A program made the translations under genes and the position numbers. Below, piece by piece: positions 26,746 to 33,358 of a stretch of 64,000 bases of DNA; position 1 is the first letter of the stretch; every line of letters begins with the position of its first letter. The stretch spans positions 1 through 64,000 of the forward strand of contig JADFIG010000001.1 of assembly GCA_022566735.1 (NCBI GenBank). Reading direction: 5' to 3'. The stretch comes from Pseudomonadota bacterium. Its GTDB lineage: Bacteria; Pseudomonadota; Gammaproteobacteria; Burkholderiales; Burkholderiaceae_C. Under the pieces are notes generated by a model. It saw only the letters and a program-made list of their open reading frames with translations. It was not told where the DNA came from and searched no databases.

Positions 26746-26891
26746 ATCGCTCCTATCCGGCCTGCTTCGCAAGCCTCGGTTGTCAGCGGCCAGGCTTGCG
26801 GCCTCGCCTTGTGGTGTTGGGTCAGGCCCTGGGTATCTGCCACCAGGCCTAACCGGGCGCTCAAGCGGCCATCAGTTGCTCGGTTGCTCAT
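26742..26891 (-). CDS. Possible small phage protein
   Basis: A 49-residue frame begins MSNRATDGRLSARLGL at 26891, directly behind repeat copy 2, which supplies the AGGA site. It has the same position relative to the repeat as the gene at 25911, and both start MSN. Its DNA is rich in short hairpins, so it may be a remnant rather than a working gene. Confidence 0.35.
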   Translation of the reverse strand: MSNRATDGRLSARLGLVADTQGLTQHHKARPQAWPLTTEACEAGRIGAI

Positions 26892-26896
26892 GTGTG

Positions 26897-26980
26897 TCCT
26901 AAATCGTGTGCGCCCTGGGAAGGGTCTGCATTAGGCAACCATCGCCTGGCTGGGGTGGCGGCCTAAAAAGGGGTTAGGCC
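26897..26980. repeat. Intergenic repeat with hairpin, copy 2
   Basis: This second copy of the 84-base element has stem TTAGGCAACC (26931-26940) facing GGCGGCCTAA (26957-26966). Relative to copy 1, two stem pairs change on both sides, one is wobble and one is lost. It again sits between a gene stop and the ATG of the next leftward frame. Confidence 0.7.
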
Positions 26981-27256
26981 TCAATGCGGGGCTTCGTAGT
27001 CGTCGGGCAGCGTGTCAAAAGCGCTGCGCCTGTCGGCTTCTTGCAGCATGTTTTTCAAAACGCGTTCGGCGTAAATCTCCTGGGCGACAGGTGCGCGCAG
27101 CGCGTCAGCAGCCCAGCGGGCACGGGACTTGGCCCACGTAATCCACTCGGCTGGGGTTTCAAAATCAGCCGTGTCTCGTGGATTTGTATCGGCGATGCCA
27201 TCAAGGGTTACAAGTGCGTTTTGTGCTGCCTCACGCAGTGGCGCTGCAGCGCTCAT
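26981..27256 (-). CDS. Hypothetical phage protein
   Basis: The 91-residue soluble protein MSAAAPLREAAQNALVTLDG has an Ala-rich helical N-terminus and an acidic C-terminus (TLPDDYEAPH). Its start overlaps the stop of the upstream gene (27253). The Trp-rich middle (WITWAKSRARWAADALR) is common in small proteins of phage early operons. Function unknown. Confidence 0.7.
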   Translation of the reverse strand: MSAAAPLREAAQNALVTLDGIADTNPRDTADFETPAEWITWAKSRARWAADALRAPVAQEIYAERVLKNMLQEADRRSAFDTLPDDYEAPH

Positions 27257-27654
27257 GTTGCCACCCCCATCAGCATCAGAACGCTACGCAGCACAGACTG
27301 ATTACCACCCCTGATTGCTGCAAGCACTTCTTGTTCACTCATGTTGCAGATCAGTGCAGCGTATTCCTGTGCTGCTGGCTGGGTGGGCAGGGATGCGTGG
27401 GCGGATCTGCTTGGATAGCGATGCCCATTGCTGCACTTGTCATCGCCATCAGGCCTACGCTCGCGCGTCACACCAGGGGCGCCGCACTCAGGGCAGTAGC
27501 CGTATGGCGCCTCCCGCTCGTCCTGCGCTGCGGGGCGCTGGGTGAGGGCTGCGCGCCAAATCTTCTTGCAGTCGTTGAGGTGCTGCGTGTTCAACGCGCG
27601 ACCACGAAACAACTCGTTGTAGGCGCGGTCGAATTCGTTCAGTTCTTCGCTCAT
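27253..27654 (-). CDS. Modular zinc-ribbon phage protein
   Basis: This 133-residue protein has three parts: an N-terminal helical segment (EFDRAYNELFRGRALNT), a Cys4-type ribbon (YCPECGAPGV ... DKCSNGHRY), and a C-terminal MSEQEVLAAIRGGNQSVL segment. The joins are ALTQRPAAQ and LPTQPAAQ, linker peptides that also occur in the Lar-like protein at 28095. Such mix-and-match genes are typical of phage early regions. Function unknown. Confidence 0.7.
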   Translation of the reverse strand: MSEELNEFDRAYNELFRGRALNTQHLNDCKKIWRAALTQRPAAQDEREAPYGYCPECGAPGVTRERRPDGDDKCSNGHRYPSRSAHASLPTQPAAQEYAALICNMSEQEVLAAIRGGNQSVLRSVLMLMGVAT

Positions 27655-27664
27655 GGTGCGGCCT

Positions 27665-27871
27665 TTAGATCAGTCCTGCGGTCGGCTCATCGCCGCGCAG
27701 GTCGTTGAGGATGTTTTGAATCTCGCGCAACGCCGTAGCCTGAGCCGCATCGACGCGAGCCATCTGCAACTCTTGTTTGTGCTCGAATGCGCGGATTCGG
27801 CGCAGCGTCTCAAGTTCGTGTTCGGCCCTGAGTGCTCTACGTCGCCACGCTGCTTTGGTGTCTGATGTCAC
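27665..27871 (-). CDS. Small helical phage protein, GTG start
   Basis: The 68-residue, highly charged helical protein TSDTKAAWRRRALRAEHELE is probably a coiled coil. GTG 27871 is chosen because AGGAG lies just upstream and GTGA overlaps the preceding stop. A longer frame from an upstream ATG lacks support. Function unknown. Confidence 0.65.
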   Translation of the reverse strand: MTSDTKAAWRRRALRAEHELETLRRIRAFEHKQELQMARVDAAQATALREIQNILNDLRGDEPTAGLI

Positions 27872-28098
27872 GGCTTCTCCTTGGTGGGTTGGTGGGCGGC
27901 GTGCTCTGCGGGGTATGGCCCCAACTCGCTTCCGTCGATGCACGCAACAGGGCCGGATGCCTGAAGCTGGATACCGAAGTTGCGCGATGTTTCGGCTTTG
28001 CGCTGCGGCGTGCTCATGGCACAGCCAAAGCAGACCATCGACCCAAGCGGCCCGTAAGGTCGCAAGTCACCAGTCTTGTCGCAGTAGTGGCATTTCAC
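27868..28098 (-). CDS. Small double-CxxC phage protein
   Basis: This 76-residue protein begins MKCHYCDKTGDLRPYG and has a second pair CFGCAM, together a probable four-cysteine zinc site. Its ends overlap both neighbours by four bases, showing translational coupling. The function is unknown; a nucleic-acid or protein-binding role is plausible. Confidence 0.7.
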   Translation of the reverse strand: MKCHYCDKTGDLRPYGPLGSMVCFGCAMSTPQRKAETSRNFGIQLQASGPVACIDGSELGPYPAEHAAHQPTKEKP

Positions 28099-28697
28099 TT
28101 CTGCACCCCCTTGGCCTGGGCGGTGATGCCGTGGTGGGCTTCGACTGCGCGGATGATGCCCATTTGGTAGTGCACGCCGAACAGGTCATATGCCTGCTCA
28201 TCCGTCATCGGCTCCGGCTTGGTGGCGATACAGAGGGGCTCGACCTTGTAGCCTTCCAACAGTGGATCTTCCGAAAACCAGTGCCCCAACTCGGGCTCGC
28301 CAGGAACTGAAACGCGATACCCCACCACCTCCCCCGCCGGCTCAGGCGTGGCCTGCTGGGGGGCGGGCAGGGAGGCGAACGCACGCACCATGTCTGATGC
28401 TTTGCGACCGTGCCAATCGCTGCTGGCCTGCTCATCGCACCATTGAGCGCAACGCTCAAGCGCCTCGACCTCCTGCGCTGCGGGGCGCTGGGTGAGGGCG
28501 CGGGTGTTCCAGCGCGCGACAACAGCCTTACGCGTGTCGTCAATGAGGCCAGCGCCGCAAACGCACTCGATCACATGCGACCCTTCGTGGTCCGGCATCT
28601 TGAAGTCACCAAACGTCATGGCGTGGCTGTGCGGCTCAATTGCGTGTTCGGTAGGCTCGCCGCCGCAAAACGGGCAGAGCTTCAGTTCGTCGGTCAT
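28095..28697 (-). CDS. Lar-like restriction-alleviation domain protein, modular
   Basis: The N-terminus LKLCPFCGGEPTEHA with CVCGAGL further on matches the Lar family of phage proteins that blunt type I restriction. The domain ends near residue 68 (VVARWNTRA). The linker ALTQRPAAQ joins it to a region of about 125 residues with VVGYRVSVPGEPELGHWFSEDP and a helical C-terminus. Total length is 200 residues. It is probably an anti-restriction protein fused to an unrelated module. Confidence 0.7.
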   Translation of the reverse strand: MTDELKLCPFCGGEPTEHAIEPHSHAMTFGDFKMPDHEGSHVIECVCGAGLIDDTRKAVVARWNTRALTQRPAAQEVEALERCAQWCDEQASSDWHGRKASDMVRAFASLPAPQQATPEPAGEVVGYRVSVPGEPELGHWFSEDPLLEGYKVEPLCIATKPEPMTDEQAYDLFGVHYQMGIIRAVEAHHGITAQAKGVQK

Positions 28698-28706
28698 GGT
28701 GGTCCT

Positions 28707-28817
28707 TCAGGCGTCGGCCGGGCGCGATCCGCACCACAGCTTGTGGTCTTCGATGCAGTCCAGCGGATGGAATTGGTAGCCACACCAGAAGCAGCGCAGC
28801 GGTTTGTAGTCGCTCAT
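28707..28817 (-). CDS. Tiny Cys-rich phage protein
   Basis: A 36-residue frame (MSDYKPLRCFWCGYQFHPLD) has CxxC near the start and a later WCG. It resembles a zinc knuckle. It overlaps its upstream neighbour's stop by four bases, which supports a real coupled gene. Function unknown. Confidence 0.55.
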   Translation of the reverse strand: MSDYKPLRCFWCGYQFHPLDCIEDHKLWCGSRPADA

Positions 28818-28912
28818 CGCGGCTCCTTGGTGGCTTGGTGGGCGGCGGTCGCGCAGGACGCCGCGCTCGTGCAGGTCGTGCCTGGGTGACAGGTGCAAGT
28901 GGTGGTTGTCAT
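28814..28912 (-). CDS. Tiny Thr/Cys-rich phage protein
   Basis: A 32-residue frame (MTTTTCTCHPGTTCTSAASC) overlaps the methyltransferase stop by ATGA and the next gene by four bases. Four cysteines in the first 20 residues hint at metal binding. The evidence is mainly the coupled overlaps. Confidence 0.5.
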   Translation of the reverse strand: MTTTTCTCHPGTTCTSAASCATAAHQATKEPR

Positions 28913-30444
28913 GCTGCAATCTCCAGCGCTTGGCGCTCGTTGTAGTTGGCGGCCACAAGGGCGCGGGCCAGCGGCGGGCACACGCTGTTGCCACACATGC
29001 GCACCTGGGCGTCTTTGGGCAGCAGTCGGCCGTCTGCGCCGCGGTCGATGATGTAGGTGTCGGGGAAGCCCTGGGCGCGGTAGAGCTCGCGCGGCTGCAG
29101 CATGCGCATGCCGATGTCAGCGATGGCGTACTGCTGGCCCGCCACGGTCACCAGGCCGAATCGGGGCTTCGTGGTCACGGTGTGCAGCGGGTCATCAAGA
29201 GGCGTGTCCTGGTCGCTGCCGTAGTAGGCGGTGAGGAAGGCCCGCACCTCAGCGTGGTGTGTGCCCTGGGCGCTGATGGTGGCCAGCGGCGCGTCGGTGG
29301 CCGCGCTGTTGCTGGTGCCGCGCAGCTTGACCAGGTTGGATGCCACTAGGCTGTGGTGGTCCACGCTGGTCACCGTGCCGATCGGATCGCGCAGGTCGCT
29401 GCCCACCACGCCGGTGTAGTGCTTTGCCAGGAAGGCCCCAACCAGGGCATGCTTCGAAGCGCCGGCCACCACGGTGCCAAGCGGCTTGTGCAGGCCTGGT
29501 ACGCGCGGCGCCTGGCCCTCGCGCTCGCCGTAACCGGTCTGGACCAGCGTCGGGCTGCACAGCAGGTGCTCGGCTTTGCTGGTGATAGTGGACACGGGCT
29601 CGCGCACGCTGCGCACCTTGCCGCTGTCGCCGTGGCCGGTGTGACCGATGCGCACCACATAAGGCTCTGCTGCGTTGACGACGTAGCGTATGACACCGTG
29701 CGCGATGCGCCGCAGTGTGGCGTCGGCTAGGGGGCGCTCTCGCTCGAAAATCGAGGGACAAGGCAGGCTCCAGTCGATGCACTCGGCCGCGGTGCGCCAG
29801 GGCTTGAGGCCTGAGCCCTTGGCGGGCTTCTCGGCATGGGTCTGGGCGGGCCAGACGATGGGCATGCCATCGCAGCGGGCAACCAGGAACAGGCGCTTGC
29901 GGATGGTCGGGGCGCCGTAGTCGCAGGCACGCAGCTCGCGGTGCTCGACGCGGTAGCCCAGCCCCTCCAGGGCTTGCTTCCAGCGGGCGAAGGTGCGGCC
30001 CTTGCGGTCTGGGCACGGGCGGCCGTCCTTCAGCAGCGGCCCCCAGGTCTGGAATTCCTCGACGTTCTCCAGGCAGATCACGCGGGGGCGCACCAGCTTG
30101 GCCCACTTGACCACCACCCAGGCCAGGCTGCGGATGTTCTTGTTGACCGGCTTGCCGCCCTTGGCCTTGCTGAAGTGCTTGCAGTCGGGCGAGGCCCACA
30201 GCAGCCCCACCGGGCGGCCGTCGGCCACCACCAGCGGGTCCACCTCGAACACGTCGCTGACGAAGTGCAGCGTCTGCGGGTGGTTCGCCTGGTGCAGCGC
30301 CACGGCATCGGCCGCATGGTTGATGGCGATGTCCACGTGCCGGCCGATCGCCTGCTCGATGCCGGTGGATGCCCCGCCGCCACCAGCGAACAGGTCCACC
30401 ACGAGCTCGTCGTGCACGGGCAAGATGAATTGGCTTCCGATCAA
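28909..30444 (-). CDS. DNA (cytosine-5) methyltransferase
   Basis: The 511-residue protein contains motif I VVDLFAGGGGASTGIEQA, motif IV ASPDCKHFSKAKGG (SPDC in place of the commoner PPC), motif VI ENVEEF, motif VIII RKRLFLVAR and motif X GNSVCPPLARALV. A long target-recognition region lies between VIII and X. The best start is TTG 30444: it overlaps the reverse-transcriptase stop (TTGA) and has GGAG at a proper distance, and the upstream in-frame extension is only the shadow of the reverse transcriptase. It probably protects phage DNA or alters host methylation. Confidence 0.88.
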   Translation of the reverse strand: MIGSQFILPVHDELVVDLFAGGGGASTGIEQAIGRHVDIAINHAADAVALHQANHPQTLHFVSDVFEVDPLVVADGRPVGLLWASPDCKHFSKAKGGKPVNKNIRSLAWVVVKWAKLVRPRVICLENVEEFQTWGPLLKDGRPCPDRKGRTFARWKQALEGLGYRVEHRELRACDYGAPTIRKRLFLVARCDGMPIVWPAQTHAEKPAKGSGLKPWRTAAECIDWSLPCPSIFERERPLADATLRRIAHGVIRYVVNAAEPYVVRIGHTGHGDSGKVRSVREPVSTITSKAEHLLCSPTLVQTGYGEREGQAPRVPGLHKPLGTVVAGASKHALVGAFLAKHYTGVVGSDLRDPIGTVTSVDHHSLVASNLVKLRGTSNSAATDAPLATISAQGTHHAEVRAFLTAYYGSDQDTPLDDPLHTVTTKPRFGLVTVAGQQYAIADIGMRMLQPRELYRAQGFPDTYIIDRGADGRLLPKDAQVRMCGNSVCPPLARALVAANYNERQALEIAA

Positions 30445-31811
30445 AGCGATCTCCGGTAAATCTTGCTCAAGTCGCCCTTGACCGCGTGCCCGCGGGCCAT
30501 CAGCGCTTGAGCGATGCGCACGCGGTCGGCATGCGGATGGCTGGCCTGGCCGATCAGGCCCAGGTAGCTGTTGCCCACCTCCAGCAGCTGATCGGCGGGT
30601 GCCTCCTGGATGCGGCGCACGGCCGCGGCCACGGTGCGCCTGCGGGTGGTTCGGCACCAGGGCTTGAGCACGTGGCCGACGAAGTCCACGCCGCGGCTCA
30701 CGGGCTGCAGGATGGTCTTGCTGGGGTTAAGGGTCACGCCCAGGCGCTCTGGCAGGAACGCGGCGATGTCACGCAGCGCCTGGCCCAGCCACGCGGTGGA
30801 TGGGTGTACCAGCACGAAGTCATCGACATAGCGCACGTAGTGCGGCGCGCGCAGCTGGTGCTTGGCGAACTGGTCGAGGTCGTTGAGCAGCACGTTGGCG
30901 AAGAACTGGCTGCTGAGGTTGCCGATGGGCAAGCCCTGGTCATCTGGCGCGTTGAACAGGCTCTTGTGCGGCGGCACCAGGGCCAGCAGCTCGCGGCTGC
31001 CGCGTACCTCCACGTCGCCGCGTGGGTCGTGCATCAGGATGATCTCGGCCAGGCGCATCCACCAGGGCTCGGTCACGCGGGCGGCCAGCTGGTGCAGCAG
31101 CACGGGCTTGCGGATCGACACAAAGAAGTTGGCCAGGTCGCACTTCAGGTAGTGGGCTGGCCGCGACCAGTTCTGGGTGGCGCTGCGCACTTGGTGCTCA
31201 AGGCGCCGGGCGGCATAGAGCGTGCCGCGCCCTGGGATGCAGGCGCAGCTGTCGGCCGTGAAGCTGGCGTAGAACCGAGGCGAGATCTTGTTGTACAGCA
31301 GGTGATGGACGATGCGATCACGGAAGTCTGCCGCCCACACCTCGCGCGGCTTCGGGCGGGTGATGACGAAGCAAATGGAGCGACCAGGGCGGTAGGTGCC
31401 GCTGGCCAGCTCGTCTCTGAGGTCGCACAGGTTGCGCTCCAGGCGGGCCTCGAAGGCCTGCGCGCTGGCGCTGTTGCGCTTGTCGCGGCGGCAGTCCAGG
31501 TAGGCCGCCACCAGCTGTTCGAACAGGTCTGAATCTGCGGACGGCTCGGGCGCGGCCTTCGTAGCTCTTGTTGTTGTTGTTCTGGTTGCCGTTGTTGAAG
31601 TTCTGGTTCCAGGCGTTGTTGGCCGAGTACTGCGTCGGTGCGCGCTATCTACGTCGCCCTGGCGAAGGCCGTAGCCGATCACCTGGGAAACTGCACCAGG
31701 CCGGGCCCGGCCATGGCCGGCGGTCTCTGTGGTGTGCATGGCGGTGCCCTCGTGAGGCAGCGGCGCGACCAGATTCAAATTGGGCACGGGCGTGAGGGCC
31801 TTGACCGTCAT
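30441..31811 (-). CDS. DGR reverse transcriptase
   Basis: The conserved part (from about 31526, LFEQLVAAYLDCRRDKRNS) is some 360 residues, normal for diversity-generating retroelement enzymes. It shows CDLANFFVSIRK, GLPIGNLSSQFFANVLLNDL (the GxxxSQ signature), the catalytic YVDD in HYVRYVDDFVLVH, and VDFVGHVLKPW. The frame is open upstream through the template repeat to ATG 31811, which overlaps the avd stop (ATGA). The enzyme may therefore carry a Thr-rich N-terminal extension encoded by the repeat, or start near GTG 31511. It makes error-prone cDNA from the template repeat. Confidence 0.92.
   Translation of the reverse strand: MTVKALTPVPNLNLVAPLPHEGTAMHTTETAGHGRARPGAVSQVIGYGLRQGDVDSAHRRSTRPTTPGTRTSTTATRTTTTRATKAAPEPSADSDLFEQLVAAYLDCRRDKRNSASAQAFEARLERNLCDLRDELASGTYRPGRSICFVITRPKPREVWAADFRDRIVHHLLYNKISPRFYASFTADSCACIPGRGTLYAARRLEHQVRSATQNWSRPAHYLKCDLANFFVSIRKPVLLHQLAARVTEPWWMRLAEIILMHDPRGDVEVRGSRELLALVPPHKSLFNAPDDQGLPIGNLSSQFFANVLLNDLDQFAKHQLRAPHYVRYVDDFVLVHPSTAWLGQALRDIAAFLPERLGVTLNPSKTILQPVSRGVDFVGHVLKPWCRTTRRRTVAAAVRRIQEAPADQLLEVGNSYLGLIGQASHPHADRVRIAQALMARGHAVKGDLSKIYRRSL
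31532..31635 (-). repeat. DGR template repeat (TR)
   Basis: This segment of about 104 bases lies between avd and the reverse-transcriptase core. On its coding strand the target frame reads AWNQNFNNGNQ followed by four AAC codons, so adenines are concentrated where the variable repeats differ. The 3' part (GAAGGCCGCGCCCGAGCC region, about 31537-31560) is constant and corresponds to the homing-initiation end. All 25 mismatches to the two variable repeats are at template adenines. Confidence 0.95.
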
Positions 31812-32173
31812 GCTGCAGGCCCCTTGTTCGATGCGGATTTGAGCCAGCCACCGCCCTGCTTGCCGATGCTGTCCAGCAGCTCGACAGCCGCGGCCCACAA
31901 CTTCGGGGACACGTAGCGGCTGTCGTGGCTCACACGCAGCAGCACGGTGACGGCACGCAGGTGCGTCATGAGCTGCTGGATGTGCGCCGCGCGCTGGGTG
32001 CGCTGTGTGGCGTTGGCCAGGGCCATCAGGTCCAGCATCTCAATGCAATGCTGGCTGATCTTGTCGCCCAGGCTGCGCTTCACGCCGCGAGGCATCTGCT
32101 CCTGCACCTTGAAGGCCAGCGAAAGCAGGCTGACCCCGGTGCGGTAGATGGGCAGGTCGGTGTGGATGGCCAT
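31808..32173 (-). CDS. avd: Avd-like accessory variability protein
   Basis: The 121-residue helical protein (IYRTGVSLLSLAFKVQEQM, then PRGVKRSLGDKIS) has the length, charge pattern and position of Avd four-helix-bundle proteins. These form a basic pentameric barrel that binds the DGR reverse transcriptase and template RNA. It is encoded between target 1 and the template repeat, and its stop overlaps the ATG at 31811. Confidence 0.88.
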   Translation of the reverse strand: MAIHTDLPIYRTGVSLLSLAFKVQEQMPRGVKRSLGDKISQHCIEMLDLMALANATQRTQRAAHIQQLMTHLRAVTVLLRVSHDSRYVSPKLWAAAVELLDSIGKQGGGWLKSASNKGPAA

Positions 32174-32183
32174 GGCTCAAAAG

Positions 32184-32199
32184 GATTGAAGGATCAAGC
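32184..32199 (-). other. Hairpin just downstream of variable repeat 1
   Basis: On the coding strand this reads GCTTGATCCTTCAATC: a 6-base stem with one mismatch around a TCCT loop, a few bases after the end of VR1. An almost identical copy follows VR2 and none follows the template repeat. Hairpins in this position assist homing in the Bordetella phage DGR. Confidence 0.55.
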
Positions 32200-32676
32200 G
32201 GTCAATCTGCGGACGGCTCGGGCGCGGCCTTCGTAGCTCTTGCCGTTGTAGCTCTGGTAGCCGTTGCTGAAGTTCTGGTTCCAGGCGTAGCCGGCCGAGC
32301 ACTGCTCACCGGACCAGTACCAAGCGGCCTGGAACTCGCTCTTGAGGTTGGCAAACAGCAGGGCCTGCTCGCGGCGGGTGGGCAGCTCACCGCCAGCCTT
32401 CTTGGCCCACTCGATGGCGTCGGGCCAGCTCACCTCTTGCGCCTCACCAGGCAGCAGGATGAGGTGGTAGCCAGGGCGGCCGTCGTCGTTGAGGATCAGG
32501 CCGGCGTAGCGCTCGCCCTTGGCCAGCTCGATGTCGATGCCAGACACGGTCAAGGTGGTGGGCATGTCGGCCTCCAGCTTGGCGATGAAATCGGCCAGGT
32601 GGGCGTGCAGGCCGCGCGCAGCTTCCAGGGGCAGTGCTTCGGCGGTCAGGGGGATGGTGATCTCGATGGGGGTCAC
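32194..32676 (-). CDS. DGR target protein 1 (DUF1566 / lectin-like fold)
   Basis: This 160-residue soluble protein has an N-terminal region of about 75 residues and a C-terminal DUF1566-type domain (GGELPTRREQALLFANLK, AAWYWSGEQ). The variable repeat forms the last 35 codons and encodes AGYAWNQNFSNGYQSYNGKS, ending in EGRARAVR. This is the usual arrangement, with the diversified residues on a C-type-lectin-like surface. No signal peptide or membrane segment is visible. It lies 20 bases upstream of avd. Confidence 0.9.
   Translation of the reverse strand: MTPIEITIPLTAEALPLEAARGLHAHLADFIAKLEADMPTTLTVSGIDIELAKGERYAGLILNDDGRPGYHLILLPGEAQEVSWPDAIEWAKKAGGELPTRREQALLFANLKSEFQAAWYWSGEQCSAGYAWNQNFSNGYQSYNGKSYEGRARAVRRLTA
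32204..32307 (-). repeat. DGR variable repeat 1 (VR1)
   Basis: It aligns without gaps to the template repeat at 31532-31635. I count 10 substitutions up to the repeat edge, all opposite template adenines on the coding strand, for example AAC to GGC, TAC and AGC. The GC-rich homing end is unchanged. Confidence 0.94.
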
Positions 32677-32700
32677 GGTGTGTCTCTCCAGGCTGTGAAG

Positions 32701-32716
32701 GATTGAAGGATCAATC
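32701..32716 (-). other. Hairpin just downstream of variable repeat 2
   Basis: The coding strand reads GATTGATCCTTCAATC, a perfect 6-base stem with loop TCCT, 15 bases after VR2. It matches the element after VR1 in all but one base and includes the stop of target 2. Confidence 0.55.
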
Positions 32717-33319
32717 GGTGAGTTGAATCAGGCGGACGGCTCGGGCGCGGCCTTCGCAGCTCTTGCGGCTGTTGCCCTGGCTGCCGTAGCGGAAGCTCTG
32801 GAACCAGGCGTTGAGGGCCGAGTACTGCGTGCTCGACCAGTGCCAGGTGTCATCGAAGGCCTCGGGGCCGCCAGCCTGGAAGACCGTCACGGAGGTCTGC
32901 TGCACGGAGGCGTCGCTGGTGTACGGATAGCCGGCGGGCACGCTGCTGGGGTTGTCGCCGGAGCGGTAGCCGAAGTGCTCCTGGGCGGTCGGCTTGAGGT
33001 GGCGGTAGCCCAGCTCCAGGACGTCGCGCGCCGGGATGGCCCAGTCGCAGTGACCGTTGATTTCAAGGCCCTGGGCCCACAGAGCCAACGGGCTGCCAGC
33101 CTCGGCCATGGCCACCGTGTTGGCGACGCTGTCGAAGAAGCTGTTGGCGCCGGCGATCTCGGTCTCGTCGTCCGTATGCCAGGGCAGCTTCGTCTCGCCC
33201 TGGGCTTTGGGCGCCCAGATCACGGCATGGAGCACGTCATGGACGCGGACGATGCCGCCGAAGAAGCCGCCAGCGGCCTCGATGAAGGTGCCGATGGTCG
33301 GCAGGTTGCTTTGTTGCAT
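32711..33319 (-). CDS. DGR target protein 2 (DUF1566 / lectin-like fold)
   Basis: This 202-residue protein has an N-terminal domain (MQQSNLPTIGTFIEAAGGFF) and a C-terminal DUF1566-like region (WAIPARDVLELGYRHLKPTA, DDTWHWSSTQYS). Variable repeat 2 covers the last 38 or so codons and encodes ALNAWFQSFRYGSQGNSRKS, then EGRARAVR. It differs from target 1 outside the repeat, so one template serves two distinct scaffolds. It has no signal peptide and is not among the tail genes. Confidence 0.9.
   Translation of the reverse strand: MQQSNLPTIGTFIEAAGGFFGGIVRVHDVLHAVIWAPKAQGETKLPWHTDDETEIAGANSFFDSVANTVAMAEAGSPLALWAQGLEINGHCDWAIPARDVLELGYRHLKPTAQEHFGYRSGDNPSSVPAGYPYTSDASVQQTSVTVFQAGGPEAFDDTWHWSSTQYSALNAWFQSFRYGSQGNSRKSCEGRARAVRLIQLTD
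32732..32830 (-). repeat. DGR variable repeat 2 (VR2)
   Basis: It aligns without gaps to 31537-31635 of the template repeat. I count 15 substitutions, every one opposite a template adenine on the coding strand (for example AAC to CGC, CTC, TTC and GGC). This repeat is more diverged than VR1. Confidence 0.94.
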
Positions 33320-33358
33320 GGTGGTTCCAGATGGGCGCCCCGCAGGGCGCGGGTTTGC

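Noticed and set aside
26267..26980. Integron attC sites suggested by GTTAGAC and GTCTAA stems
   Set aside because: The AAC ends point outward instead of inward, there is no integron integrase, and the elements are leaders in a coherent phage operon.
30445..30657. N-terminal extension of the cytosine methyltransferase
   Set aside because: These 71 codons overlap the C-terminus of the reverse transcriptase in another frame, are His/Arg/Pro-rich and precede the conserved motif I region; TTG 30444 with GGAG is the better start.
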